Assembly (NCBI RefSeq): GCF_001677335.1
Contig: NZ_LZYB01000004.1
Coordinates: 276,422 to 340,421 of the forward strand
Length of the DNA: 64,000 bases
Origin: Erythrobacter dokdonensis DSW-74
GTDB lineage: Bacteria; Pseudomonadota; Alphaproteobacteria; Sphingomonadales; Sphingomonadaceae
Direction of reading: 5' to 3'
The translations under genes and the position numbers were made by a program. A model generated the notes under the pieces. It saw only the letters and a program-made list of their open reading frames with translations, made no database searches and was not told the DNA's origin. Below, in pieces: positions 1 through 8,407 of the stretch (within the stretch, counting starts at the first letter, position 1; every line of letters starts with the position of its first letter).

Positions 1-367
1 GGGCGCACGGGAGCGGGCGAAGGGGGCGCGTGTCACTGCCGGAGGTTTCCTCATCATCTGCATTGCCCACGCTCTATAGCTTTCAGACCCCGCGCGGCAA
101 GCGCGGATGCGTCGGGCTGCGAACCGGAACCTGCGGCAAGCGACCTTTCCTGTGCCTGAATCGCCGATCGGGCTGCGCGCGTGCGATTCTGTGTGCTTGA
201 GGCCACAGGTCGCGCCGTAATCCGGTTTTGCTGGCCCCAAGACATTGCAAGCGGGACTCCCGGCCCTATCACATGGTACAGATGGCTTTGCGACTCAGGG
301 ACCGTTAAGGTTCCGTATGGTCTGGCAAAAGCCGGACAGACGACTGACAGAGGATTTGGGTACCACC
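1..367. other. left-edge region without a recognisable gene
   Basis: I find no convincing coding region here. The open frames that cross it have no family resemblance and continue into the opposite strand of the next gene, which is common in GC-rich DNA. The stretch should hold the promoter of the secreted protein that starts at 368, but I cannot name a promoter with confidence. A purine-rich AGAGGA at 349-354 may be its ribosome binding site, at a long spacing of 13 nt. Confidence 0.4.
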
Positions 368-1126
368 ATGGCACACAGGGCCGACAGCACAGCAAAGGCG
401 CAGCGCAAGCTGCCGCTGCTGGCTGCGTGCGGCCTGCTGGCACTCGCGCTGCCGAGCGCGGGTCTGGCGCTGGTGGGCAAGACCATGCCCTCGGCAGGCC
501 CCTCGTTCGAGTCGATGGGCCTCAACGTCTTCACCCCTGCTTCGGTCGATCCCGAACTCGCCGCCCGCGTAGCCGAAAAGGCCCGCGCGCGGGGCATCCG
601 GTTCACTCCTGCCGGAGCAACATCTGCGGCCGGAGAGCGTACGGTCACCGTTGCTGTTCGTGTCGACAGCGAGGAAGCGCGCGCCATTTCCGTGCGCAAG
701 GCGATTGACGCGGTCCCGGGCCGCGGCGTCGGGCTTTCCGGGCTCGAGACAAGCCGGTTCCAACTCGGCTCCGCGCGCGGCTACAAGAGCTTCACCCGTC
801 CGGTCGAGCTTCCGGCCGAGGTTCGCCGCATGGCGCTGCCCGATCTGGCGCAGTTCGAGCCTTCGCGTCCCAAGTCGGAAGACAAGCCGAGCCGGCTGCA
901 ACCGCGGATCGAACTGGAAGATCGCGAAATTGCCGGTCGTTCGCCCAATACGCTCGATTCGATTGCGTCGCAGACCGTCGGGGTGGGCGGCAGCTTCCGT
1001 CTTTCGCCCAACCTCAACGTGACCGCGGGCGTGCGATATTCGCAGGAGCGCGAACGGCTCGATCCGCTGACCAATTCGGTGCAGGACAGCCAGGCCGTCT
1101 ACGTCGGCACCCAGATCAAGTTCTGA
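368..1126 (+). CDS. secreted hypothetical protein, possibly outer-membrane associated
   Basis: A 252-residue protein of unknown function. The start at 368 places a basic segment (residues 1-14) before a hydrophobic stretch around residues 15-35, as in a Sec signal peptide; the frame is open further upstream to a TTG at 245, but that N-terminus looks non-coding. The middle is rich in Ala, Arg and Glu. The C-terminal 50 residues (VGGSFRLSPNLNVTAGVRYS, then a charged turn and a last strand ending in Phe) alternate like outer-membrane beta strands. It stands alone, followed by about 225 bp of non-coding DNA before phaB. An envelope location is an inference; no enzymatic motif is visible. Confidence 0.6.
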   Translation: MAHRADSTAKAQRKLPLLAACGLLALALPSAGLALVGKTMPSAGPSFESMGLNVFTPASVDPELAARVAEKARARGIRFTPAGATSAAGERTVTVAVRVDSEEARAISVRKAIDAVPGRGVGLSGLETSRFQLGSARGYKSFTRPVELPAEVRRMALPDLAQFEPSRPKSEDKPSRLQPRIELEDREIAGRSPNTLDSIASQTVGVGGSFRLSPNLNVTAGVRYSQERERLDPLTNSVQDSQAVYVGTQIKF

Positions 1127-1139
1127 TTTCTGCAACCCG

Positions 1140-1169
1140 CTGAAATTTCGGTTATTTTACTGATTTCAG
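1140..1169. repeat. AT-rich imperfect hairpin in the phaB upstream region
   Basis: CTGAAAT at 1140-1146 is repeated in inverted form as ATTTCAG at 1163-1169, separated by 16 AT-rich bases. It lies about 15 nt after the stop of the secreted protein and about 185 nt before phaB. It could terminate the upstream gene or serve as an operator; neither is proven and there is no T-run. Confidence 0.3.
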
Positions 1170-1352
1170 GGGGTGCCGTGCGGGCTTTTGCCCCGGCTTT
1201 ACCACGCGTTCGACCCCTCCTTGACTCCCGTTAGCCCTGCCTTGCGGTGCCTTCGCGCATGGGTCCAAAGCATAGCTATTCGCAGCTTCCCCTGACCTTA
1301 CGGCATCGCTAGATTGCCGCCTGTCTGCTGCTGCACGAGGGGAAGGAATGCC

Positions 1353-2075
1353 ATGGGCCGGGTTGCAATCGTCACCGGAGGAACGCGCGGGATCGGGGAG
1401 GCGATCTGCAAGCGACTCCAGCGCCAGGGCCACACGGTCATCGCCAATTATGCCGGCAATGACGAAAAGGCGCGCGCCTTCACCGAGGCGACCGGTATTC
1501 CCGCGAGGCGGTGGGACGTCGGTGACCACGAGGCCTGCCTTGCAGGCTGCGCCGCGGTCGCGGAAGAGTTCGGACCCGTAGAGATTGTCGTCAACAACGC
1601 CGGCATCACCCGCGACGGGACGCTCCACAAGATGAGCTTCGAGGACTGGAACGAGGTGCTGCGCATCAACCTTGGCGGGTGCTTCAACATGGCCAAGGCG
1701 ACCTTCCCCGGCATGCGCGAGCGCGGGTGGGGCCGGATCGTCAATATCGGCTCGATCAACGGGCAGGCGGGCCAGTATGGGCAGGTCAACTACGCCGCCG
1801 CCAAGTCCGGCATCCACGGCTTCACCAAGGCGCTGGCGCAGGAAGGCGCGAAGTTCGGGGTGACGGTCAATGCCATCGCGCCGGGCTATATCGATACCGA
1901 CATGGTCGCCGCGGTGCCCGCGCCGGTGCTGGAGAAGATCGTCGCCAAGATCCCGGTCGGACGGCTCGGCATGGCCGAGGAAATCGCGCGCGGGGTGGCC
2001 TTCCTCACATCCGAGAACGGCGGCTTCATGACCGGCTCGACCATGAGCATCAACGGCGGCCAGCATATGTATTGA
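1353..2075 (+). CDS. phaB: acetoacetyl-CoA reductase (short-chain dehydrogenase)
   Basis: A 240-residue short-chain dehydrogenase of the PhaB type, which reduces acetoacetyl-CoA to (R)-3-hydroxybutyryl-CoA with NADPH for polyhydroxybutyrate synthesis in the cytoplasm. The Rossmann glycine motif TGGTRGIG is at residues 8-15, the structural NNAG motif near residue 80, and the catalytic Ser/Tyr/Lys set is present (SINGQ region and YAAAK). The family tail SINGGQHMY is intact. The ATG at 1353 follows a strong AGGGGAAGGA ribosome binding site; an ATG five bases upstream is in another frame. No phaA or phaC lies nearby, so the gene appears to be a single-gene unit followed by a GC hairpin. Confidence 0.92.
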   Translation: MGRVAIVTGGTRGIGEAICKRLQRQGHTVIANYAGNDEKARAFTEATGIPARRWDVGDHEACLAGCAAVAEEFGPVEIVVNNAGITRDGTLHKMSFEDWNEVLRINLGGCFNMAKATFPGMRERGWGRIVNIGSINGQAGQYGQVNYAAAKSGIHGFTKALAQEGAKFGVTVNAIAPGYIDTDMVAAVPAPVLEKIVAKIPVGRLGMAEEIARGVAFLTSENGGFMTGSTMSINGGQHMY

Positions 2076-2135
2076 GCGAGGGCAGGCGAGCAGCGCAGCT
2101 GCCAGCCGCTCGGCCCGAGCGCCGGCCAGCGGGGC

Positions 2136-2153
2136 GGCGGACCCCGGTCCGCC
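2136..2153 (+). terminator. GC-rich hairpin after phaB
   Basis: GGCGGAC at 2136-2142 pairs perfectly with GTCCGCC at 2147-2153 across a 4-nt loop. It sits 60 nt after the phaB stop. There is no T-tract after it, so it may only stabilise the phaB mRNA end or terminate weakly. Confidence 0.35.
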
Positions 2154-2215
2154 GAACCTGTCTGACGTAACGCCCGCAGCTTTCCCGCAGGCCCGCAATC
2201 GGCTATCCCCAAAAT

Positions 2216-2455
2216 GTGACCAACCCCTACCATCCGCCGGTCAAGCGCAGCCTTGCGATCGCCGGACACAAGACCTCGATCAGCCTCGAACCGCTGTTCT
2301 GGGACATGCTGCGCGATGCCGCCCAAGCCGAGGGTGTGGCGGTGGCGGCGCTGGTGGCGCGGATCGATGCCGAGCGGATCAAGTCGCCCACCCCGCCCGG
2401 CCTCGCCAGCGCGATCCGGGTGTGGCTGGTGGCGAACCGCCTGCCCGGCCTATAG
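2216..2455 (+). CDS. ribbon-helix-helix domain protein
   Basis: A 79-residue protein matching the small ribbon-helix-helix family found in alphaproteobacteria (Pfam RHH_4 type). Residues 11-23 (SLAIAGHKTSISL) would form the DNA-binding beta strand, followed by an amphipathic helix LEPLFWDMLRDAAQ and a second helix VAALVARIDAERI. The start is GTG at 2216; the ATG-like triplet just before it is out of frame. It is transcribed toward the RNase T2 gene and their ends overlap by 6 nt. It probably binds DNA as a dimer; its target is unknown. Confidence 0.75.
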   Translation: MTNPYHPPVKRSLAIAGHKTSISLEPLFWDMLRDAAQAEGVAVAALVARIDAERIKSPTPPGLASAIRVWLVANRLPGL

Positions 2456-3127
2456 CCCGCGCCAGATCTTCGCCGGGGTGCTGTTCCGCGCTCCCAAACG
2501 GGCCGCATTGCAGCGCGCGGGACGGAAGGTCTTGGCATAGCAGAGGCGGATTTCCTCGAGCCAGCCGCGCGGCGAGAGCTTCACGCCGATCGCGCTTTCG
2601 GGAATCCCCGGATTGGCATCGGCAAAGGCGGAGCGGATACGGCCTGCGGTCAGGTCTTCCTCGCGGCTGATCCGGTCGTAATCGGGGATGCGCAGCGATT
2701 GCCACAGGATGCGGGTGATCTTCAGATAGGCGCCCGGATTGTTGACCATGCAGCTGCCGTGCTTGAACCATTGGCGCGCGACGAGGCGCTCGGAAGGCAT
2801 CATGCACATCGCCGCGCGGATGTCGGCAGGGGTGAGCGGCGCTTCCGGGGTGCACCATTGCGGCCAGCTCTGCCGGCTTTCGGGCCACAGCCCGTGGACG
2901 ACCAGCCCGAAGCTGCCATTGGCGCCTGAGCATTGCACGGCGTGGGCGCGACTGTCCTTGCGCGGCTTGCAGAATTCGGGACTCCAGCTGAGCGCCATGG
3001 TGTAGCCGGTGACGGGCAAGCTGCGGCGCGGTCCGTCGGGGGCGATCTTGGGCACACTGCGTACAGCCGGCGCGCGGCACTGGTAGGCCTGCGCGTGGGC
3101 GAGGGCGGGCAGGGCAAGCGCCAGCAT
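2450..3127 (-). CDS. ribonuclease T2 family protein
   Basis: A secreted or periplasmic RNase T2. Both catalytic segments are visible: CAS I as VVHGLWPES and CAS II as RQWFKHGSC, each with its catalytic histidine; Lys and His of KHG are kept. Several cysteines could form disulfides, fitting export and a nearby DsbA-like gene. The ATG at 3127 has no ribosome binding site and gives a signal peptide without positive charge. Twenty-seven bases upstream a CTG at 3154 lies 8 nt after AGGGGAGG (3163-3170) and would add a Arg-containing N-region (RYSNSILA), so a non-canonical start is likely. It lies downstream of a membrane-protein gene and nadC. Confidence 0.85.
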   Translation of the reverse strand: MLALALPALAHAQAYQCRAPAVRSVPKIAPDGPRRSLPVTGYTMALSWSPEFCKPRKDSRAHAVQCSGANGSFGLVVHGLWPESRQSWPQWCTPEAPLTPADIRAAMCMMPSERLVARQWFKHGSCMVNNPGAYLKITRILWQSLRIPDYDRISREEDLTAGRIRSAFADANPGIPESAIGVKLSPRGWLEEIRLCYAKTFRPARCNAARLGARNSTPAKIWRGL

Positions 3128-3137
3128 GGCGAGGATG

Positions 3138-3587
3138 CTATTCGAATACCGCAGGATCGGTGCCTCCCCTGTCCTTGAACCAGTGGTTGCTGGCGGGCGT
3201 GAACAGCAGCGCCACGGCGAGCACGGTCAGCAGGAGCGATGCCAGTTGCGCCGGGCCGATCATCTCGATCATGCGCCAGCTCTTCATCGCCACCAGCAGC
3301 ACCCCCAGCAGCTTGAGCGCCGCCATGATCGTCACCATCCAGCGCGCAAAGCGCACCGCCGACAGCCACACCATCGCAATCGGGATCAGCGCGATCGAGA
3401 GCCACATGCTCTGCCACACGATCACGGCATCGCGCGACCAGTCCACCGCCGGCATGAGCTTCGCAAGATAGGAGAGCCGGTCGGGAATGTTCAGCAGCGC
3501 CTCGGCAAAAACGAGCAGGGCTGAGCCGAGGAAGGCTACTGCGAACACGGTAATGCTTGTCGGACGGCGCCGCGACAGCGCGATCAT
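3138..3587 (-). CDS. membrane protein, four predicted helices
   Basis: A 149-residue integral membrane protein of unknown function. Hydrophobic segments are visible around residues 12-32, 55-76, 85-101 and 111-130, with Trp-rich loops. Its ATG overlaps the nadC stop by 4 nt (ATGA), so it is probably translated by coupling to nadC. The frame extends far upstream inside nadC, but that part is antiparallel noise in a different frame of a real gene. The C-terminal end carries the putative ribosome binding site of the RNase T2 gene. Confidence 0.7.
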   Translation of the reverse strand: MIALSRRRPTSITVFAVAFLGSALLVFAEALLNIPDRLSYLAKLMPAVDWSRDAVIVWQSMWLSIALIPIAMVWLSAVRFARWMVTIMAALKLLGVLLVAMKSWRMIEMIGPAQLASLLLTVLAVALLFTPASNHWFKDRGGTDPAVFE

Positions 3588-4459
3588 AGTGGCTGGAAAT
3601 CCAGCCCGATATCCGCCGCCGGCGCGCTTTGTGTGAGCCTTCCCACCGAGATGTAATCCACCCCGCTCGCGGCCTTGGCGGCGATGGTCTGGAGGTTCAC
3701 GCCCCCGCTCGCCTCGGTCGGAACGCGACCTGCGACCAGACGCACCGCCTCGGCCAGAGTGGCGGGGTCCATGTTGTCGAGCAGCAAATGGTGCGCGCCT
3801 GCTTCCAGCGCGGGTTCGATCTGGTCGAAGCGGTCGACCTCGCAGATGATCTTTTCGACCCCCGCATCGCGCGCACGTTTCACCGCCTCGCCGACCGAAC
3901 CGGCCACCGCGACGTGGTTGTCCTTGATCATCGCCGCATCCCACAGCCCCATACGGTGGTTCTGCGCGCCCCCTTGCCGCGTGGCGTATTTTTCAAGGAA
4001 CCTGAGGCCCGGAATGGTCTTGCGGGTGTCGAGCAAGGTGCAGGCGGGGTTGCCCTCCGGTCCTCGCATCGCGGTGACATAGGCATTGGTCAGCGTGGCG
4101 ATGCCGGAAAGGTGCTGGACAATGTTCAGGGCGCTGCGCTCCGCCGTCAGCAGTGCGCGGGCGCGGCCTTCGATGCGCATCAGGTCGGTGCCCGGGCCCA
4201 CCTTGTCGCCGTCATGCGCCAGGGTTTCGATGGTGCATTCAGGGTCGCAATGGCGGAAGAACGCCTCGGCCAACGGCAGGCCTGCGACGACAATCGCATC
4301 GCGGCTGTCCATCACGCCTGAAAAGCGCGCGTCCGCCGGAATGACGCTTTCCGAAGTGACGTCGCGCCCGCCGCCCGGAAGTCCTTCGCCCAGGTCTTCG
4401 GCGAGAGTCTCGCGGACGAACTTTTCGAGGTCAAAGCCGGGGAGGGTGAAGGTGGTCAT
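3584..4459 (-). CDS. nadC: nicotinate-nucleotide pyrophosphorylase (carboxylating)
   Basis: Quinolinate phosphoribosyltransferase of NAD synthesis: quinolinate plus PRPP gives nicotinate mononucleotide, CO2 and pyrophosphate. About 291 residues, the family length. Family signatures are intact: ERSALNIVQHLSGIAT, the catalytic TRKTIPGLR segment, GGAQNHRMGL, IKDNH, and the C-terminal EASGGVN and DYISVGRLTQS. I chose the ATG at 4459 (MTTFTLPGF) because the residues before it are not conserved; ATGs at 4468 and 4471 are alternatives. No nadA or nadB is nearby. A perfect 7-bp inverted repeat lies 16 nt upstream. Confidence 0.93.
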   Translation of the reverse strand: MTTFTLPGFDLEKFVRETLAEDLGEGLPGGGRDVTSESVIPADARFSGVMDSRDAIVVAGLPLAEAFFRHCDPECTIETLAHDGDKVGPGTDLMRIEGRARALLTAERSALNIVQHLSGIATLTNAYVTAMRGPEGNPACTLLDTRKTIPGLRFLEKYATRQGGAQNHRMGLWDAAMIKDNHVAVAGSVGEAVKRARDAGVEKIICEVDRFDQIEPALEAGAHHLLLDNMDPATLAEAVRLVAGRVPTEASGGVNLQTIAAKAASGVDYISVGRLTQSAPAADIGLDFQPL

Positions 4460-4474
4460 GATAGGCATCATAAT

Positions 4475-4491
4475 CGGACCCGTAGGGTCCG
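4475..4491. promoter_or_regulatory. perfect inverted repeat upstream of nadC
   Basis: CGGACCC-GTA-GGGTCCG is a perfect 7-bp inverted repeat with a 3-nt spacer, 16 nt from the nadC start. As RNA it would form a hairpin just before the start codon; as DNA it could bind a repressor. I do not recognise it as a known NAD regulator site. Confidence 0.35.
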
Positions 4492-4528
4492 CAAGCACGA
4501 CCGTGCGCCCGCTGGCGCCCCGCACACA

Positions 4529-5338
4529 TCAATGCACGAAGCGGGCCACCACGTCCCGATAGGACCGGCTCACCTTCACTTCCGAGCCGCTTTCCAGCAC
4601 CAGAAAACATTCGCCATTGGTGTGCGGGCGGACCTGCCGCACGAGATCGAGGTTGACGATGGTGGAGCGGTGGACGCGCTGGAACTTGCGCGGGTCGAGC
4701 CGGCGTTCGAGGTCCTTCATCGTCTCGCGCAGCACCAGCGAATTGTCGCCGGTGGAGATGATCATGTAATCGCCCGCGGCCTCGATATGCTCGATCGAGT
4801 CCACTTCCACGCGGAAGATCTGGCCGCGGTCCTTGACGTTGATGAGCTTTTCGAAACGGTCGGCGCTCTCGCTCGTGGCGGTCGTGGCGGTCTCGACGAA
4901 ATCGGCTGCGCGTTCGGGGGCGACTTCGGCCAGCACGTCGAGCAGCTGTTCGGCATCCTCGGCCGATTTCTTCTCGGCCAGGCGCTGGCGCACGCGTTCG
5001 ATGGTGTCGGCCAATTTCTGCTCGTCGACCGGTTTCATCAGGTAGTTGATGGCATTGGCCTCGAAGGCGCGGATTGCGTGTTCTTCATAGGCGGTGACGA
5101 ACACGAACAGCGGCGGCTCGATGTCCATCACGCCCTTGACGACGGAAAAGCCGTCGAAACCGGGCATCTGGATGTCGAGGAAGACGAGGTCGGGCTTTTC
5201 GGTCTTGATCTTGCGTATCGCCTCGCGCCCGTTGGCGCAGGTGTCGATGATCTCGACGTCGTCGAACGGCTGGAGCCGCAGTTGCAGGCCCTGGATGGCG
5301 AGTTTCTCGTCGTCGACGAGGATCGTTCTGATTGTCAT
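4529..5338 (-). CDS. LytTR-family response regulator
   Basis: A 269-residue response regulator. The receiver domain (residues 1-120) has the acidic pocket VDDE at 8-11, phospho-acceptor Asp55 in LVFLDIQMPGF, and the conserved Lys in MKPVDEQKL near residue 102. A charged Ala/Glu linker leads to a LytTR DNA-binding domain (about 165-269), with the typical segments AAGDYMII, LERRLDP and FQRVHRSTIVNLDLV. It overlaps the histidine kinase gene by 4 nt, so the two form a LytS/LytR or AlgZ/AlgR-like pair. Targets cannot be read from the sequence. Confidence 0.93.
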   Translation of the reverse strand: MTIRTILVDDEKLAIQGLQLRLQPFDDVEIIDTCANGREAIRKIKTEKPDLVFLDIQMPGFDGFSVVKGVMDIEPPLFVFVTAYEEHAIRAFEANAINYLMKPVDEQKLADTIERVRQRLAEKKSAEDAEQLLDVLAEVAPERAADFVETATTATSESADRFEKLINVKDRGQIFRVEVDSIEHIEAAGDYMIISTGDNSLVLRETMKDLERRLDPRKFQRVHRSTIVNLDLVRQVRPHTNGECFLVLESGSEVKVSRSYRDVVARFVH

Positions 5339-6591
5339 GCGGATGTTCCGAAGTTTCGTTGCGGGGGATTGAGGGGGATGACCGTCGCGCTAGGGGAGGC
5401 GGCCCTGGTATCCCCTTGTTGTGCAGGGACGGGGGAAACCTGCAATTCGGGTTCGCTTGCGGTGCTGTACGGAATCTCGATCATCACGGTGAAACCGCCA
5501 CCGGGTTCGGAGCGGGTTTCGAACACGTGCGTATCGCCATAGGCCTGCATCAGGCGGTTGCGGATATTGGCAAGGCCGACCCCTGTAGAAACGGGCCGGC
5601 CGGGGATATGCCCGGCAAGTATTTCAGCGCGCGAGGTTTCCGCATCGAGCCGGTCGAACAGCAATGGTTCGTCGAGACCGGGGCCGGTGTCCTCTACTGT
5701 CAGCCGCAGTCTTTCGCCGATCACGCGGGCGGTCAGCGAGATGCGGGCCCCTTCCTCTTGCGGACTGACGGCATATTTGATCGCGTTCTCGACCAGCGGC
5801 TGCAGCAGCATCGAGGGCAATTGCGCGCCAAGCGCCGCGTCGTCGATCTCGAAATGGGTGCGCAGGCGCTCTTCAAAGCGCATCCGCTCGATATCGAGAT
5901 AGAGCTGCAGCGTCTCGATCTCCTGCGCCAGCGTGACCTGGCTCCCGGGTTCGGCGATCAATGTGTGCCGCAGGAAGCCCGACAGGCGGGTGAGCATGGC
6001 ATTGGCCGGCTCGGTCTGCTTGAGCAGCACCAGAGTGGAGATCGAATTGAGGGTGTTGAACAGGAAGTGCGGGTTCAACTGATAGCGCAGCATGGCCAGC
6101 TGCGCGGCGGTGGCCTGCGCTTCGAGCCGCTCCAGCCGGTCGGCCTGCTCCTCGACCGTGAGGAAGAAATTGATCGCGTAGTACAGCGCGCTCCATCCCA
6201 CGAGCAGCATCAGCGGGATGAGGGACAGGCTGATGACGCGCTGCGCGAACGTGGTTTCGCGGCTGGCGCCATAATAGACCCCTTGCACCCACGCATCGAT
6301 CGAGGCGTGAAGGATCACCGCCACGAACAGTACCAGTGCGGTAATGCCCCAGGTGACAAGCGGGCGCTGACGGATCAGTTCGCGGTAGATTACCGAAAGC
6401 AGGAGGCTGATGGAAAAGCCTGTGATGGTCGACACGAGGATCAGCGCCATCAAGGCAAATGGCTGACCGTTGACCACGGCGATCACCGCGCGCAGCAGGA
6501 AGGCTGCACCCCAGCCGGCCAGCTGGAGGTTCCAGAACGCGCGGTTCTTGCTCGCGAAGAACGGCGCCGGCTGGATCTGGAGCACTGCCAT
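5335..6591 (-). CDS. LytS/AlgZ-type sensor histidine kinase
   Basis: About 418 residues. The N-terminal 160 residues contain roughly four membrane helices, with no recognisable extracytoplasmic sensor domain. The His_kinase (PF06580-type) box YQLNPHFLFNTLNS carries the phospho-accepting His near residue 173. The ATPase part shows the N box PLVENAIKY, DTGPGL and GVGLANIRNRL. The ATG at 6591 is chosen because upstream in-frame codons run into the M48 gene and look non-coding. The stop overlaps the response-regulator start by 4 nt. The signal sensed is unknown. Confidence 0.92.
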   Translation of the reverse strand: MAVLQIQPAPFFASKNRAFWNLQLAGWGAAFLLRAVIAVVNGQPFALMALILVSTITGFSISLLLSVIYRELIRQRPLVTWGITALVLFVAVILHASIDAWVQGVYYGASRETTFAQRVISLSLIPLMLLVGWSALYYAINFFLTVEEQADRLERLEAQATAAQLAMLRYQLNPHFLFNTLNSISTLVLLKQTEPANAMLTRLSGFLRHTLIAEPGSQVTLAQEIETLQLYLDIERMRFEERLRTHFEIDDAALGAQLPSMLLQPLVENAIKYAVSPQEEGARISLTARVIGERLRLTVEDTGPGLDEPLLFDRLDAETSRAEILAGHIPGRPVSTGVGLANIRNRLMQAYGDTHVFETRSEPGGGFTVMIEIPYSTASEPELQVSPVPAQQGDTRAASPSATVIPLNPPQRNFGTSA

Positions 6592-6676
6592 AGTCGCTCG
6601 GTCTAGCCGATTTCGGCCCGTCTCGCACCGCAATTCGCATCCGCGGTCGCGGGCGCACCACGGCTTGCCGCAAGGT

Positions 6677-7684
6677 TCATTTCTTTTCCGCCCGTTCAAG
6701 TCCCTTGGCGGGATCGATCCCGCGACGGAAATGCGTGCGCCAGTCCGCTCGCCCCTCGCTGGCCATTGCCGCGGTGATCAGGGGCAATTCGGCGGCGATG
6801 AATTCGGCGCGCTCGTCCCAACCGTCATGATTGCGGATCATCAGGATCCCGGCATCATGGCGCGAGCCCCAGCGGGTCATGAAGGTTACGCCGGCCTGCG
6901 GATCATAGCCCGCATTGGCAAGCAGCCAGGGGATGAGCCTGTCGGCCTCGCGCTCGGTGCGGCGCACGTTGCGGCGGCTCCGGCCGTTGCGGTCGAGCCA
7001 GGCGTCGTGCTCTAGCACGTTGTGCGCCAGCTCGTGCGCGACCAGCGCGGCGAAAACGTCTTCCTCGGGATAGGCGAAAGCCGGGAAGCCGATCCCGATA
7101 ACCACCCGTTTGCCGTCGGCCACGGCCTTGTCGCCTTCGCCCATCAGCTCGAAGCGCGTGGCGCAGACTTCGACCGGCCGGGCGCGCGCCTGCCCGCCAT
7201 CGGCAAAGCTGATCGTGATGCCGCCATGTTCGGCGAGCATCGCGTCGATATGGTCATGCGCCCAGACGAGGCGCTGCCAGTCCATTTTTTCGCCCGCGGG
7301 CCATTGGTTGGGATCGAAGCGCTCGAGCCCCACGATCTCGCGGTTGCGGGCGAAGGCCCCGGACAGTGCCGCCGGGGATCCGCGTGCGGCAGTCTGCACG
7401 GCGAAATCGCCGGTCAGGCCGAGCGCCTTGCGGGCAATCGCGGGCGCGCCGTAACTGGCCATGTCCTGCAATTGCAGACCTATCGAGGCGATCACCCGCG
7501 GGCAGAAACCGGCATTGCCGCGCACCAGCTGCCAGCCGACATCCTGCAATCTTTGGTCGGCATCCTGATAGCGCCCGATCGCCGCGCGCTCGGCGGCGTA
7601 ATCAACCGGCGGGGTATCGGAATTGGCGGCCAGCAGCGCTGCCATCCCCGCCAGCAGCGCGCGCCGCCAGCCCCGCTTTCTCAT
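6677..7684 (-). CDS. M48-like metallopeptidase
   Basis: A 335-residue protein with an N-terminal signal-like segment (about residues 1-20) and a zinc protease motif HELAH near residue 215, followed by the glutamate ligand in EREADRL about 30 residues later, as in M48 peptidases. It is probably periplasmic. The start overlaps the stop of the upstream DsbA-like gene by 4 nt, and the kinase gene follows after 85 nt. Together with the DsbA-like and second M48 gene it forms an envelope protein-quality group; the substrate is unknown. Confidence 0.82.
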   Translation of the reverse strand: MRKRGWRRALLAGMAALLAANSDTPPVDYAAERAAIGRYQDADQRLQDVGWQLVRGNAGFCPRVIASIGLQLQDMASYGAPAIARKALGLTGDFAVQTAARGSPAALSGAFARNREIVGLERFDPNQWPAGEKMDWQRLVWAHDHIDAMLAEHGGITISFADGGQARARPVEVCATRFELMGEGDKAVADGKRVVIGIGFPAFAYPEEDVFAALVAHELAHNVLEHDAWLDRNGRSRRNVRRTEREADRLIPWLLANAGYDPQAGVTFMTRWGSRHDAGILMIRNHDGWDERAEFIAAELPLITAAMASEGRADWRTHFRRGIDPAKGLERAEKK

Positions 7685-8373
7685 CCGGTGCTGCCCCCGT
7701 CGAGCGCAGCCTTGAGCCTGTCATAGCCCACCGCCCCGCCGATCGGCTTGCGTCCGGCAATCCATGCCGGGGTGCCCGAAAAGCCCAGTGCCCGCGCCAG
7801 TTCGAGGTTGCTGGCGATCTCCGCGGAGACGGCGTCGGATGCTGCATCGGCTTCGGCACGGGCCATGTCGAGCCCGGCCTCGACGGCCGCGGCGCGCACG
7901 TCGCCCAGCCGGAACATGGCATCGTGGAAGGCGCGATACTTGCCCTGCAATCCGGCCGCCAGCGCCATGCGCGAGGCTGCGTCGCTGCCCTCGAAAATCG
8001 GCCATTCGCGGATCACGACCTTGAGATCGGGATCCTCGGCCACCAGCCGGTTCACGTCCTTGAGGCTCGCGGCACAATAGGGGCAATTATAGTCGGTGAA
8101 TTCGACCAGCACTTTCGTGCCCTGCGGATTGCCGATCATCACGCCCGGAAAGGGGGTGAACACCGCATCGCCAAGGTCCGCCAGCCGCTTTTCCGCCTCC
8201 TGCGCCTCGTAGGCCTCGACCATCTGCGGCAGCATGTCGGGATTGGAGAGCAGGAAGGCGCGGGTGCGGTTGTCGGCAAGACCGGCATAGGACCAGATCG
8301 CCGCGCCGAGAAAGCCGAACACGAGCGCGGTGAGAGCGGTCAGCAGAGTGTTGCGCAAGGAGGATTGGGGCAT
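7681..8373 (-). CDS. DsbA-family thiol:disulfide oxidoreductase
   Basis: A 230-residue periplasmic thioredoxin-fold protein. A membrane or signal segment covers residues 8-28. The redox motif FTDYNCPYC (CPYC) lies near residue 95, the inserted helical domain follows, and the cis-Pro loop is GFSGTPAWIAG. This arrangement is that of the DsbA/DsbG-like Com1 group (Thioredoxin_4). The start at 8373 is preferred over the upstream in-frame start at 8451 because the signal segment then sits at the N-terminus. Its partner for reoxidation is not in the window. Overlaps the next M48 gene by 4 nt. Confidence 0.88.
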   Translation of the reverse strand: MPQSSLRNTLLTALTALVFGFLGAAIWSYAGLADNRTRAFLLSNPDMLPQMVEAYEAQEAEKRLADLGDAVFTPFPGVMIGNPQGTKVLVEFTDYNCPYCAASLKDVNRLVAEDPDLKVVIREWPIFEGSDAASRMALAAGLQGKYRAFHDAMFRLGDVRAAAVEAGLDMARAEADAASDAVSAEIASNLELARALGFSGTPAWIAGRKPIGGAVGYDRLKAALDGGSTG

Positions 8374-8407
8374 CGGGGTTCCGTCGGCAGCTGGATGGCT
8401 CGCCAGC

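Noticed and set aside
305..1135. Long minus-strand frame at the left edge
   Set aside because: Overlaps the secreted protein with no recognisable features; composition is that of an antisense shadow.
2136..2153. Strong terminator after phaB
   Set aside because: A stem exists but lacks any T-tract; reported only as a weak hairpin.
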